Shown here: positions 1 through 11,280 of the stretch, one piece after another | Numbering within the stretch: the stretch's first letter is position 1 | Layout: each line of letters begins with the position of its first letter | Source: Aedes albopictus | Taxonomy: Eukaryota; Arthropoda; Insecta; Diptera; Culicidae | Length of the DNA stretch: 64,000 nt | NCBI RefSeq assembly: GCF_035046485.1 | Contig: NC_085137.1 | Location: 39,485,066-39,549,065 of the forward strand | Direction of reading: 5' to 3' | Position numbers and translations under genes: made by a program | The notes under the pieces: model-generated | Told to the model about the DNA's origin: nothing | Database searches by the model: none | What the model saw: the letters and a program-made list of their open reading frames with translations, nothing else

Positions 1-1300
1 TCAGGGATTCCTCCAGGTATTCCTCCAGCCACTCCTCCAGAGATTCCTCTAGAGATTTCTCCAGAGATTACTTCACAAATTCCTTCATGCATTCCTGCAC
101 AAATTCCGCTAGAAATTCCTCCAGGAATTTCTCAAGGGATTTTTTCAGAAATAGAAAAATAACATAAATCTCCCAGAATTATTCTGGAGATTCATCTAGA
201 AATGCATCCAGTATTTTTTTTCAAGAATGTCCCTAGAGATTCTTCCAGGAATTCCATCATGGATTCCTCCAGCAATTCACACGGGAATACCTCAAGAAAT
301 TTCTCCAGGCATTCCTCCAGGCTTTTATCCAGAAATTTCTCCATGAACTTCTCCAGGAGTTCCTCCAGGAAATATCACAAGAATTTCTTCAGGAATTCCT
401 CTAGGAATTTTTCCAGGAAATACTGGAAGGGATCTCTTCAGAGAATCTTCCAGGAAATTTTCCAGGAATACATTCAGGATTTTTTCAGGAATTCCTTCCA
501 GGAAATCCTCCTGGAATTTCTCAAGGGATTTTTTTTTCTACAGAAATTTCACCAAAACTCCTCCCAGAACTCCTCTGGAGATTTCTCCAAGGATTCTTCC
601 AGGGATTGTTCCCAGAATTGATCCAAGCAATTTTTCAAGGAATTTCTCCAGGAATTTCTGCTGGGTCTCATCCTGAATTTCTCCAGGAATTACGTCAGGA
701 ATTTGTTTTCCCTCTAGAAGTTTTCCCAGGTATTGCTTCAGGGATTACTCCAAGAATTCCCTTAGAGATTTCTCTAAAAGTTCCTCCAAAGATGCCTTAA
801 GAAATTTCTCTATGATTTCCTCTTGAAATTCCTCAAGAGATTTCTTATGTTTTTTTTTCTAGGGATTCCTCCCAGAATTTCTCCAAAAAAATTTTCCAAA
901 GAATCCTTTAGAAATTCATATTGGATTTCTTCTATGATTTCCTCATGAGGTCTCTTCCGAAATTTCACAAGGCATTCCTCCCATAATTTATCCGGGAATT
1001 CCTCTGTGTATATTTTGAGAAATTTTTCAGGGATTCCTTCGGGAATTCCTCCAGGGATTCTACAGAACTTGCTTTAGCAAGGATGCCTCCAGGGATTCAT
1101 TCAAGTGTTTCTTCAGGGATTTATCCAAGAAGTGTTCCAGGGATTGCTCCAGGAATTCCTCAAGTGATTTCTTCAGAATTCCTTTCAGATTCACTTCAAA
1201 AGTTCATTCAGGAGTTCCTTCGAAAATTTCAGAAATCCGTCAATCATCTTTTCAGGGATGTACCCAAGAAGTTCCCCAGGATTATCTGATGATATTTTTG
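1..1300. repeat. Degenerate TTCCTCCAGGAATT minisatellite
   Basis: Loosely repeated units built on TTCCTCCAGGAATT/TTTCTCCAGG with about 15-18 bp spacing and high divergence. Open frames here simply translate the repeat (F/S/R/N-rich) and are not genes. The same family returns at about 19935-20765, 30346-35800, 40220-40575, 41320-41690, 42864-43045, 44530-45670, 46800-47060 and 47380-47610. Confidence 0.85.
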
Positions 1301-1482
1301 ATTTTTTTTAGGAATTACTGAAGGAATTCCATCAGCGAATAGTATTGGAAAATAATTAAAAAAAAAAACGCTTACAGAAACCAGAGAATTAAAGGTTAGT
1401 CCTCAAAAGATTTCGTAATTTCCAAAAGAGTTCAGCTATAATTTCTCGTGAATGTTTTGTAACAAAAAAATCAAAGCAAAAT

Positions 1483-1858
1483 AATGCACGAGTAAAAGAA
1501 AATCCTTAACCTTGGTCACCGCTACCAGCACCACGTTGATTTGTGTAGGTCAGGCAACGTATTGTACAAAAAACAACAGCTTGGCTGCTGAAGGGTTAAA
1601 TAATGCTTTTAAAATACAGTCAGATTTTTTTGACGCGGGGGATACGTACCGCGTAAAAAAACGCAGTTCAAATTTCAAAAAACCGCGTTAAAAAAGTCTC
1701 ACCATTTCTCGACGAATCATGCAAACATAAGACGATGATTTTTTATTGTATGGCTTTATCATTTACGCGGCCGCGTAAATCGAAACCGCGTAAAAAAAGA
1801 CCTGACTGTATAATGTTGTTATATTCAATTTCATCGTGTTACGTTTAGTTATTAAAGG
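1483..1858. repeat. Interspersed repeat, copy 1 (carries an inserted MITE)
   Basis: The segment starting AATGCACGAGTAAA and ending near TTTAGTTATTAAAGG is repeated at 52735-52940. The two copies align throughout except for the block 1617-1808, which copy 2 lacks. I do not recognise the family. Confidence 0.75.
1617..1808. mobile_element. 192-bp TIR element (Tc1/mariner-type MITE), TA target
   Basis: The ends are inverted (CAGTCAGATTTTTTTGACGC and the complement of AAAAAAAGACCTGACTG), and TA lies on both sides (1615-1616 and 1809-1810). The related repeat at 52735-52940 shows the unoccupied site as a single TA at 52890-52891. There is no coding capacity. TA targeting suggests a Tc1/mariner-type transposase acting in trans. 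Confidence 0.8.
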
Positions 1859-1860
1859 TA

Positions 1861-2819
1861 AGGACTGTATCGGAAATTAACTATATATGTTCAAAACATC
1901 CTAAAAAATAATTTATTCAAGTTATAAATAATTTTATTTTTGGAGGTACTATATAAATCCTCAGAAAAAGGAATGGCACTTTTGCTTTTGTAAAAATAAT
2001 TATTTTACATGGTCATCAATCTCAAAGTTTAAACGCATGATCTTGAAATTTTGGACACCTCTTAAAAATTTGAAATTGCGGAAAAAATGGATTTTTTTTT
2101 TTTGATTTTTTTAAATATATTAGCGCAAATATATTCTTTCCCAGATTGCTCATAATATAGGTAAAAAATTTTTTTCAAGAAATAATTCGATTCCATTTTA
2201 GCGCAATTCTTAAAAATGAAAAAAGGTCATTTTTCAGGGACCCTATTTTTTTATGCTCATTCAAAGCACGATTACGCAAATAAAAAATACATCAAATTGA
2301 TGATTCAATTTTTTTTTAATTGGAAATGTTTTTAAACTTAACGACGAGGTAGCTTTAGTAGAGAACGGAATTGTATAACCTTAAAAGATATTTAAAACAG
2401 ACTGTCAAAGATCGACAAAAAATTAGTGTTTTTTTAGGATCGGTCATTTTTTAAATGTTGAGGGTTTTTCGATCATAAATATTTTTTTTTAAGTTGGTGT
2501 TTGGTGATATGTTATGTGTACATAACTGCTAACAATAATTAATATTTTTTGGATTTTTCGCCGTACAAGTTTTATTCGCAACAGGTTATTGAAACGCTGA
2601 AAAATCTTTAAAAAACAACAATTTGTCCAAAACTTTAATTTGTGAGATGTATTTATTCTACAATATTTTCAATAATGCTAAACATTTTTCAATTTTTTTC
2701 AGGCTGTTCTTAACTTGACTGTATTGTGAATATTTGATAGAAGAACCGAAATGATAAGACCAAACATGCTTCGAGATAGAGCATCCTGAATGTTTATAGT
2801 TAATTTCCGATACACTCCT
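1861..2819. mobile_element. 0.96-kb TIR element with about 36-bp ends, TA target
   Basis: The left end AGGACTGTATCGGAAATTAA is matched by the inverted right end TTAATTTCCGATACACTCCT. TA dinucleotides flank it at 1859-1860 and 2820-2821. The interior is AT-rich with homopolymer runs and no meaningful reading frame. It is a non-autonomous DNA element next to the repeat that carries the previous MITE. Confidence 0.7.
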
Positions 2820-2821
2820 TA

Positions 2822-4367
2822 GTAGGTATAAATTTGCTAAGGCTACTTAGCACACACACACCCCCCCCCCCCTCTCCCCTGACCAAAAAGCTGGCTACGC
2901 CCTTGTTTTATGCGGTTTCAGGGGATTTCAGGAGCCTTTTAAGGGCGTTTCGTTTGGTTTCGTTGGCGTTTTAATGGTATTACAAGAATTTCAGAGGCGT
3001 GGGTAGTTCGCGCAGTACAGAGTAGGGAAGATCGGGTAACCAATTGCAATTTTAACTTTATTTGATAATAAGTTTTTGATTTGAATGAGTCCAAATTGCA
3101 GGTGTTTTTTTTGCTGGTCACATAACGGTAAACTACCCTATTCTACATATGGTGTGGGACAATTTGAGAGCTAGCACACTCTCAGACAATTTCTAACTAA
3201 TTGATTTGGATTTTTAAACATATTTAGATGCTTTTTGTGTACAAAAAATAGGTCAATTGGAATGAAATGTGCCTAAAAAAGGACCATCTGCTCAAATAAT
3301 CCCACCCTGTACAAAAAAACCACCACCTTATGTGGTATATGTGTAACCGTGATAAGCAGTATGATACGTGATAGCTACCATATGATTTGAATTCCAGAGC
3401 GTTTCCATTCTGAGTCATTCTTTTGCTTGTGGGCTGGTTGCATGAATTCAGAACTCCTTACAATCGGAAGCCCAATCCTTATCTAGCCGTGACAATAGAG
3501 TGTGATTCCTAACACCTTTTAACTTAAATAGAATTCCCTTCGGTCACATCATATTCCACCGATCCGTAAGACAGAACTAAACCGTCCCCACTTGCCTTCG
3601 CAGAAACAAAAACCCACGAACGTGTCCAGAATAGTTAAAAACCATCCAATATCAATGGTGTCACACCCATCACGATTGGTCTGTCGCCTTCCCTTCCTTT
3701 TGCGGGCCGGCGCGGCGCGGCGTCATCTACTTTAAACCGAAAATTAATTCCGAAAATATTAAAACAAAATGCTTTCCTCCATCAATTTAATAGCGCACAC
3801 ACAACAATAATCATTAAACATATTAATGGGGTGCTCAATGGGTGACGGACGGCGAAGACGATGACGATGACGATCGCACATATCCACCATCCACTAGGTA
3901 CCGCTGCTTGGGGAATATGCTCCATTCAAGAAGCATGGCGTGGTGGTTAATTGCTCATGGTCCAAAGTATGAGCACTCGGCCACTTATGGACGCTGTTCC
4001 GTTCTGTGTTTTGCTAAAGCGTGGTTGCTTCACTTGTAAGCAATAGCCCATTCAAATTTTTGTCTTTTCTTTCGATTGTCTTCAGTGGCGTACTTGGGCT
4101 GGGTTTGACAAACTGGGTTGAGTGCCTTCTTCAAGACTGAGTAGTAAAATCAATAGTGTTCAGTAAGACTGTACATACTGAGGATGGCTGAGTTTGATTT
4201 CAGCTGATGTTTAGAGTTCTAGAATAGCTTTCTAGATTAACCCTCTAAAACCTAATTATTTTATTTCCATTTAAATGTAATTTTTCGTCATCTCATTTGT
4301 TTCAAACATGTTCCGGATTTTTTTTATTCGCAATTTAGTGAATTTTGGTTTTTGATTTTCCTTATTG
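2822..4367. other. Non-coding stretch, no gene recognised
   Basis: Contains a CA run followed by a poly-C tract (about 2850-2873) and otherwise unremarkable sequence. The acidic frame at 3842-4039 is a GATGAC microrepeat with no recognisable protein. Confidence 0.6.
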
Positions 4368-5215
4368 TTATACAATTTGAACATCCCTCAACACCCTAAT
4401 CCCACACCAAAATACCCTTTTCCTTTCCCATGGCATCAAGCACGAAAGACCATCACCTTGCCGTAACCCTCTGCGGGATTCGAAGAGACTCGAGAGTGTC
4501 CCTGATACTCGAACTACGCACATCACTCGATCCATCGTCGCCTTCATCAATCGTATCAGTTTACCCGGGAATCCGTATTCGTGCATAATCTGCCACAGCT
4601 GTTCTCGATCGATTGTAGCATACGCCGATTTGAAATCGATGAACAAGTGATGTGGGCACGATGTATTCGCGGCATTTCTGCAACACCTGGCGGATGGTGA
4701 ACATCTGGTCCGTTGTAGCGCGTTCACCCATAAATCCAGCCTGATATTGCCCCACGAACTCTATTGCAATCGGTGATAGACGGCGGCATAAAATTTGAGA
4801 GAGTATCTTGTAGGCAGCGCTCAGTAGTGTGATCGCGCGGTAGTTCCCGCAATCCAACTTGTCGCCCTTTTTGTAGATGGGACACACGATACCTTCCATC
4901 CATTCCTCCGGTAATACTTCCTCCTCCCAAATCTTGGTAATCACCCAGTGTAGTGCTCTCATCAGTGCTTTTCCACCGTACTTTAGAAGCTCGCTTGGTA
5001 GTTGATCTGTTCCAGCGGCTTTGTTGTTTTTCAACCGGCCAACCTCCTCCTCAATCTCTTGAAGGTCAGGGGCCGGAAGTCTTTCGTCCTGTGCACATAC
5101 TCCTAAATTTGTTACCACGCCACCTTCGGTACTTGCAACGTCGCCATTGAGGTGCTCATCGTAATGCTGCCGCCACCTGTCGACCACCTCACGCTCGCTC
5201 GCTAGCACCGCCCTA
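4368..5215 (-). pseudogene. Non-LTR retrotransposon reverse transcriptase fragment
   Basis: On the minus strand two overlapping frames together encode a LINE reverse transcriptase. The first (5208-about 4650) has KAAGTDQLPSELLKYGG, a GNYRAITLLSAAYKIL block and QAGFMGERATTDQMF. After a frameshift near 4640-4660 the second has FIDFKSAYATIDREQLW (palm motif A) and RRGLRQGDGLSC. The sequence breaks off before the catalytic Y/FADD box, and there is no endonuclease domain upstream. It is therefore truncated at both ends and frameshifted, a dead copy. The motif spelling is common among mosquito LINEs, but I do not assign a clade with confidence. It is not the LOA-type family found elsewhere in the window. 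Confidence 0.85.
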
Positions 5216-5819
5216 ATTGGTTAAAAAAATGAAAAATTTTCAAAATCTAAAATTTAAAAATAAATTGATTTTTTTGAATTTTTGACTTATGCTTATCGAT
5301 TGAACGATTGAAATGTTTCAGAAAAAAAATACGCTGAAAGAGTCTTAATGTATTTAGGTGCAACAAACTTGTAAAGGTATGCTGCCGTTCTACGTATAGT
5401 TGTCCCGTGTTGAAAAAAACGCGATTCAAGTTTTGGAACGTTTTTGCTTTTTTTTTCGGCAAAGTGGTGCAACAAATAGAACTTAAATGTTCAATTGTGA
5501 GAAATCATGTCAGAGTTATTATGAATCAAACATTTATACAGTAGTTTTCGCCAAACACATATGTTGAGGGACTGTTATGCCTAGAAATGTAGTCCTGTCG
5601 TCGAAATTTATACGCACATCAGTCCTACAGAAATAACTCGTCTTTTTTCTCACTTGATGTGGTCTGCACTTCATGCTTTTGTTCTATTTTTTTTATGTTA
5701 TCTTCTTCTGCAACTTTATAATGCTTTCATGCATAAAGCTCGAATGGAGCCAAAAGACAACATTAGAGTGGTTTCAAACTTTAACATAATCTCCTATTAT
5801 AAGATAAATAGAAACCAGG
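5216..5819. other. AT-rich spacer, nothing recognised
   Basis: AT-rich sequence between the LINE fragment and the GTGAGTGA array. Short open frames here show no family resemblance. Confidence 0.5.
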
Positions 5820-7201
5820 TGAGTGAAAGAGTTGGTGAATGAATAAAACAATTAGTGAATTGGTAAATAGATGAGTATGAGCAGCCCCAAGATAGAGTGA
5901 ATTAGTGAGTGAGTCAGTTACTGATCACTGAAGTTATAGAGCTTAAGGCAGAGAGCTGTTCCATGAAATAGAGTGTATTAGTAAAATAATAAGTGAATTA
6001 GTGAGTTACTGTGAATGAATTAGTGCGTAAATGAGTTAGTCAGTGAGTGAGTTAATGAGTGAGTTAATGAGTGCGTAATGAAGGACTTGATAAGTGAGTG
6101 AGTGAATGAGTGAATCGCTAAATGGGGGAATTACTAAGTGGGTAAGTTGATAAATGAGTGAGTTAATGACTTATTGCGTAATTCAGTGAATGAGTGAGTT
6201 TAAGAAAAAAAAAGGTGAATCAATAAGTATATTAGTGAGTAAGTGACTGAGCTAGAGAGCTAGTAAATTAGTAAAAGAGTGAGCTTGTTAGTGAGTGAAT
6301 AAGTGAGTAAATGAGTGAATTTGTGAGCAAGTAAGTGAGTGAGCCTGTTATGAGTGATACAGTTAGTGAGTAAATGAGTGAGTTGGTGAGCATGTTAATA
6401 AGTAAACAAGAGTGAGTAAGCAAAGAATATAGAGACTTAGTGAATAATGTAATGGGTTGACAAGAAAATGAGTAAGTAATTAAGTGAGTGTGTTAGTGAG
6501 TTAAGAATCCGTGAGTGAATGTGTGGGTATTGAATGAGTAAATGAGTGAGTTAGTGAGTGATGTACTGACCATAACTGCATATTTGTAACATTTGCATAT
6601 TTTGCTGGTGTTGAGATCATAGCAGGGATCACTATAAAAACACAAGTACTTTCGACTAACTGAATAAAAATGTTAAGTTTGTTCCCAATGTTATGAAAAA
6701 ATACCATGCCATTTTGATAAATGTAACCGCATAACAGTAACACTGGGAAAATAGACTGGCTTTAAAGCGTGGTACATTTCAATCATACTCAGGTCCGATT
6801 TTATTTACTGACAATTCGTCTAGCATACATGAAGTGCTGTAGAAATTTGTATTAATAAATAATTGATTGCGAATTTATGAGCCATTTTTTAAAATTAGGT
6901 TCATTCCCATATTATTAAAAGTTGCATCTTTGGATTCCGTTTTCTTCAAAGCCTGATTCTGTCGAAAGTTAATGGTATGCGGTTATGGGCCAAATTATGA
7001 AATAAAAAAGTGAGTGGGTGCGTGAGTTGGTGAGTGAATGAGCCTGTCAGTGAGTGATGTGGTGAGTTAGTGAGTGATGTATTTAGTTGAAACAGTGATT
7101 TGTGACTGAGTTGATAAGTGAGTGAGCAGATGAGCATATGAGTGAGTGAATTAATAAGTAAGTTAGAGAATTAGTGAATTAGTGACTGAGTGAGTCTATT
7201 A

Positions 7202-7950
7202 CCCGAGCAAAGTGGATAACAAAGTGATATCACTTTGATAATTAACTGTGTTATTGGTGTTATCATTTTGTTATTTTTGTTATCATCTTTTTCAATTGAT
7301 GATAACCAGATGATAACAAATTTAGTTATCGATAACTTTGGTCTATCGCGATAAAATATGGTATCGGTTTCCAAACGCATATTTCAAAGCTTTCCCAAAA
7401 ACTGAGAGTCTGATGAAGCTCGATTCTGAAAATAGATTCTGCTTTCCACCTTCAATGCGTTTGTAGTACGAAAGCGTAGCCTTTTATTACTCTCACTCTC
7501 AATGAGTCCCGTTGGTATAGGGGTCATCGGCTGTGACCGACAATCAGGGTTCAAGACCCGCCTGGGCGCAATAGTTGAAAACATTGGTTGTAAATTATAA
7601 GAAACCTTTTTCAACAGGCGTTGATGTCGGTAAAGTAGATTTTTACTATTTCGGTCGGTAAAATAGCACTGAATGATAACTAATTGATAACAAAACCAGT
7701 TATCAATCAGCTGTATTTTTTCATGTTGATATCTAAATGTAGTGTTGAACAAAATATTGTATAACACAATTAGTTATCATCTTGAACTCAATAATAACTT
7801 AACTTCTTATCATTTTGGTATTCGAGAAGTAAATCTAAGTTATCATTTTTGTTATGTTTGCTCTTTATTCAACCTAGATGATAACAAACTCAAGTATCAA
7901 ACGAATGATACCAGAACTTGTTTTCATTTTGTTAACCGCCTTTGCTCGGG
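7202..7950. mobile_element. 0.75-kb TIR element with a tRNA-like insert
   Basis: The ends are inverted: CCCGAGCAAAGTGGATAACA at the left, and the complement of TTAACCGCCTTTGCTCGGG at the right. Subterminal sequence is rich in GTTATC/GATAAC. It sits inside the GTGAGTGA array, which resumes on both sides. I see no clear target duplication. There is no transposase frame, so it is non-autonomous. Confidence 0.65.
7499..7572 (+). repeat. tRNA-like (SINE head) sequence
   Basis: Shows a box-A-like TTGGTATAGGGG and a box-B-like GGTTCAAGACC 32 bp downstream, with a T-arm-like GGGTTCAAGACCC hairpin. The acceptor arms do not pair properly, so this is a tRNA-derived SINE head or decayed tRNA, not a functional tRNA gene. 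Confidence 0.5.
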
Positions 7951-8115
7951 AGTGAATGAATGTGTGAGTAAAGGTACGAATGAGTGAGTGACGCAGTGAG
8001 TTAATAATTCAATGAGTGAGTTTGTAAGTAAGTAAACGGATGAGCGAGTGAGCTAGTGAGTGAATGAGTCCATTAGTGAGTAAGTAAATAAGTGAGTCAA
8101 TTAGTGAGTAAGCGT

Positions 8116-8558
8116 GTGTATGTATGTGTGTATTCACGCACACAATGATAGTGAATAATTAAGGAAGATGGCATTTGTAATTACAAAAGCAGAAACAAAT
8201 GAATGAATGGTGAATGGCGAAGTGTGATAGAGAGCGATTGAAGCGCTCTACTAACTGGATACATTTCCTCATTTTTTTTTAATTTTTTTTAATATTGGAA
8301 AACAAGAAATAATTTCAAAATCCTTACAGTCTTTTATTTGAAATGAAATTAAAAATGTTATTAAAATAAAAATCTCGTGTCAAAAATGGCATATTTTCAA
8401 GTGTTTTGACCTCAAAAACTCAGTTCGAAGCCAAAACCCTATCTGTTATGTTTGATAGTTTCCAAGATATAAAGGGGAAAAACAAAATGTACAGGGGATA
8501 GACAAAATGATCGGGACAGGCAAAACTTTCACTACACAAATAAATTTCAAGTAGCTGT
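8116..8558. other. AT-rich spacer, nothing recognised
   Basis: A short GTGTGT tract at about 8114-8130 is followed by AT-rich sequence without recognisable genes or repeats. Confidence 0.5.
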
Positions 8559-8569
8559 AACTTTTCGAA

Positions 8570-9513
8570 CATATATTAGGTTCCTCGACATTGTGGCATT
8601 GAGGGAAATGAAAAGGCAGACGAGCTCGCAATACAAGGATCTAATGTGCAGTTCTTTGGACCAGACCCTTTCTGTGACATATCATACTGTGCCATAAAAA
8701 TGGAATTGAAGCGATTGGAAGAACAAAGGGTGGTTACCAACTGGATGGCTACCAGAAGAAAAAGAATTATAACACCAAATTCAGGAATTACCAGGAAGCT
8801 CTTGGAGCTTAATAAGAGAACTTTGTGCTCGTTCACTGGCCTAATAACTGGACACTGCCCGAGCAGATATCATTTGAAGAACATAGGTTGGGTTCCCATA
8901 GGGGCCCATATAGCCGAGGCGGTAAACGCACGGGTATTCAGCATGACCATGCTGAGGGTGACGGGTTCGATTCCCGGTCGGTCCAGGATCTTTTCGTAAA
9001 GGAAATTTCCTTGACTTCCTTGGGCATAGAGTATCTTCGTGCCTGCCACACGATATACACATGCAAAATGGTCATTGGCAGAGGAAGCTCTCAGTTAATA
9101 ACTGTGGAAGTGCTCATAGAACACTAAGCTGAGAAGCAGGCTTTGTCCCAGTGAGGACGTTACGCCAAAAAGAGGAGGAGGTTGGGTTCAGAATGATATC
9201 TGTAGATTCTGTAACATTGAATTGGAAACCTCGGAACATCTGCTTTGCAGCTGTGGTGCTTTGAACAAACGTAGATCCAAAATTCTAAATTATGGTTGCT
9301 TGCAACCGAGTGAAATTTGGTCTCTCAACCCCGGGAAGGTAGTAGGTTTCATAAACTCTATTTTGCCTAACTGGGAAATGACGCGTCAGGATACTTAATC
9401 GGATAACTTAATAAAGGGTGATCAGCTTTATAAGATGCGAATAGTAAATAGGGGTATACCACAAAAGTTCAAATCACTGGACGCAGTGGTTCAACTCCTC
9501 CCAACAAAAAAAA
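8570..9513 (+). pseudogene. Lian-like (LOA-clade) LINE, 5'-truncated 3' fragment, copy 1
   Basis: The plus strand encodes the end of the RNase H domain (HCGIEGNEKADELA), then the C-terminal region, with TGHCPSRYHLKNIG before and SEHLLCSCGAL after an interrupting SINE. A stop, a 3' UTR (AGATGCGAATA, CCACAAAAGTTCA, GGACGCAGTGG) and a poly-A tail at about 9506-9515 follow. An 11-bp target duplication AACTTTTCGAA lies at 8559-8569 and 9514-9524. It is homologous to copies 2 (13069-about 18011) and 3 (53441-56165) but clearly diverged. The frame is split by the Feilai insertion at 8896-9179. Confidence 0.85.
8896..9179 (+). mobile_element. Feilai-type tRNA-derived SINE
   Basis: The tRNA-related head has box A (ATAGCCGAGGCGG) and box B (GGGTTCGATTCCC) at about 8908-8978. 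The body (CTTGGGCATAGAGTATC, TAATAACTGTGGAAGTGCTC) and the AAGAGGAGGAGG tail agree with my memory of the Aedes aegypti Feilai family. A perfect 10-bp duplication GGTTGGGTTC flanks it at 8886-8895 and 9180-9189. Removing the SINE and one duplicate restores the LINE reading (KNIG then the DICRFCN-type segment). Confidence 0.92.
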
Positions 9514-9524
9514 AACTTTTCGAA

Positions 9525-10148
9525 AAGTGCTTCGAATATTCTCAAATATCCACTGTAAGTTGATCAACTAGTTATGTATCAGCGGTCAAAATTTGGAAAA
9601 TATCGGGCTATTATGCACGAAGTTATAAAGAGTCTAGAAAAAAGTATAGTTAGCCAATAGCTAGGTTTGAGCTGTTATATCTCTGGATTCAATGAACCGA
9701 ATGCAATGAAATTTTTCCTTTTATGACTTATAGAATGAGCTACGAAAAACTTTTGACATTACTTAAAATTCGTAGCGCGTAAGAAAATTATAACGAATAG
9801 ATTCTTTTTCTAATAAAACATCAAATAATCCAAAACTTCAACATCGTTTCAAAATTCAAGATGCTAACTATAGTTCATTTATATTTTCTCTTATTGACTT
9901 GAATATAAATGTGATTTGAAGGAAAGTAACCAGCAATAAATTGAGAATGTAATGCGTTGCATATTAAAAATAGATCAATTTTCTAAAAAAAACATAAAAT
10001 TTATGAAATTGCTATATTTTTTTCTCTTGTTAATAATTTCAAGTTAAGCCAAACGTTTTCCAGTGCTCATTATATAAGTCATAAATGGTCAAAATTTGCA
10101 TTGCTTTGATTCATTGAATATATAACACCTCAAAAATGAAGCGACTTC
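9525..10148. repeat. Diverged inverted-repeat element
   Basis: The segment about 9670-9755 (GCTGTTATATCTCTGGATTC and following) is matched in reverse orientation by about 10050-10135. This suggests a decayed long-TIR DNA element. The left-arm module recurs at 24244-24291 and, more distantly, at 57241-57290. Exact ends are not resolved. Confidence 0.5.
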
Positions 10149-10162
10149 AAAGATAACATTTC

Positions 10163-10218
10163 TTCTTCTTCTTCTACTCCTCAGGGGTGGCCAGATTGAT
10201 GTAGTCTATATTGCCAAT
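10163..10218 (-). mobile_element. 56-bp truncated retro-insert with GAA-rich tail
   Basis: A 14-bp duplication AAAGATAACATTTC lies at 10149-10162 and 10219-10232. The insert begins TTCTTCTTCTTC on the plus strand, that is a (GAA)n tail on the minus strand as in Feilai-type SINEs. It is a heavily 5'-truncated retrotransposed copy. Confidence 0.75.
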
Positions 10219-10232
10219 AAAGATAACATTTC

Positions 10233-10900
10233 AATCAATAAATCGTTTTATAGTAACGGTTTTCATTTAAATCGAAAAGGTAGCGTTTCCGCAACTCGTG
10301 CGTTGAACTGAAAATGCTCTGAGGTAGCGAAGTATGGTATTAACAATGACCATTCCTTTACACCACGTGTCTCCTGCATGGCTACAATGCCCGCAAAACA
10401 ATGTTTATCTTCATAACATGACCAGAATATACCCTTGCCCTAATTTCATCTCCGCTTCCTAAACACACTACTGACTAGTTCTCGTATTTTTCAACTTCTA
10501 GATTATTACACCAATAGCTGTGACAGACGCGGCCACGCGGTCCCCTACTTGGCAGTTGGAGTGGTGCATACTGATAACTTTCGACACTACATCACTGCAG
10601 TTTGCTCGCTCATAAACAAAACGACTCTCGACCAACCTTACCACCGCATGCATCGTGCAACATAATCGCTTCTTCCACTTGTAATGTGCTAGTAGAGAAC
10701 CTTATACAACGCAAACAACCGTCGTCGTCAAAGTGCGATTGGGTGGGCTCCACTAGAACCCAGAACGGACATACAGAAGTGATTGCGCGTTCTCCGGTTG
10801 TCACAGTTGTGGAATACTAATCAGCTCCGAGCGGAACGGACGTAGTCCAGGCCGGATGATCGCCGCCGCCGAGGGATGATCAGGCGGACTTGGCTCACTC
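10233..10900. other. Unique-looking upstream region of gene A
   Basis: Sequence becomes less AT-rich toward 10900 and shows no repeat family. It probably holds upstream regulatory DNA of gene A, but I see no specific element I can name. Confidence 0.4.
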
Positions 10901-10921
10901 AGTAGTCTCAATCCTTTCCCG

Positions 10922-10956
10922 TCAGTCAACGGGCAATCAACGGCCGTGACAGTCGC
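10922..10956 (+). promoter_or_regulatory. Candidate Inr + DPE core promoter of gene A
   Basis: TCAGTC at 10922-10927 fits the arthropod initiator (A at 10924). AGTCGC at +28 to +33 (10951-10956) matches the downstream promoter element at five of six positions. No TATA box is visible. The distance to the ATG at 11189 would give a 5' UTR of about 265 nt. Inference from motifs only. Confidence 0.3.
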
Positions 10957-11188
10957 GGTTCAACACGCGGGTGATCGACGCTAACCGAGTCGACGACGAC
11001 GACGACGCGACGCGGCGGTGAGATCGCGAGAAAGTACAGAACTCAGCCCTTTCCGGTTGGGCGAGCAGGAGACTGAAAATAGAAGTGTTGGCGGTGATAG
11101 CGTGAAAGTTCCAATCAAGTGCATTGTGAGTGACTGACTGTTCTGAAAGTGATTGTTTCCTGTGCAGAAAAAAAGAAGATCTGGGACA

Positions 11189-11280
11189 ATGCTCTATTTG
11201 AAGATTATCGCCGTGGGATTGTGTGTGGTGCTTGTGAAGGATGCTGTGGAAGCTGCCGAGCCGTGCTCCAATACTACCGT
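11189..11280 (+). CDS. Gene A exon 1: signal peptide of Nimrod-type receptor
   Basis: ATG at 11189 (context GGACAATG) opens MLYLKIIAVGLCVVLVKDAV..., a short positively charged start and hydrophobic core typical of a signal peptide, then EAAEPCSNTT. The exon ends in phase 2 before a GTAAAT donor at 11281. The next matching acceptor is at 25124; joining GT+C gives Val and then KIEYVRR, in frame with the CCxGY motif. Exon 1 is 92 nt with phase 2, exactly like exon 1 of the paralogous gene B, which supports the assignment. Without this link the downstream ORF has no start or signal peptide. Alternative: an unseen extra exon lies in the 13.8-kb intron. Confidence 0.8.

Larger units (their letters stand above)
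5820..8115. repeat. GTGAGTGA/AATGAGTGAGT degenerate microsatellite-like array, interrupted
   Basis: Long runs of the 4-bp theme GAGT/GTGA with insertions of A/T (GAATGAGTGAGTTAGTGAGT and similar) occupy about 5820-6565, 6995-7195 and 7951-8115. The interruptions are about 6566-6990 (unique-looking AT-rich sequence) and the TIR element 7202-7950. All frames within it are low-complexity translations. Confidence 0.85.

Noticed and set aside
202..621. 139-codon S/R/N/F-rich open frame
   Set aside because: It is a translation of the TTCCTCCAGGAATT minisatellite; neighbouring repeat units give equivalent frames.
3842..4039. Acidic (DGEDDDDDD) open frame
   Set aside because: Driven by a GATGAC microrepeat, with no splice context or family resemblance.
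8896..8985. Possible tRNA gene
   Set aside because: The head is part of a SINE with body, tail and target duplication; arms do not form a functional tRNA.
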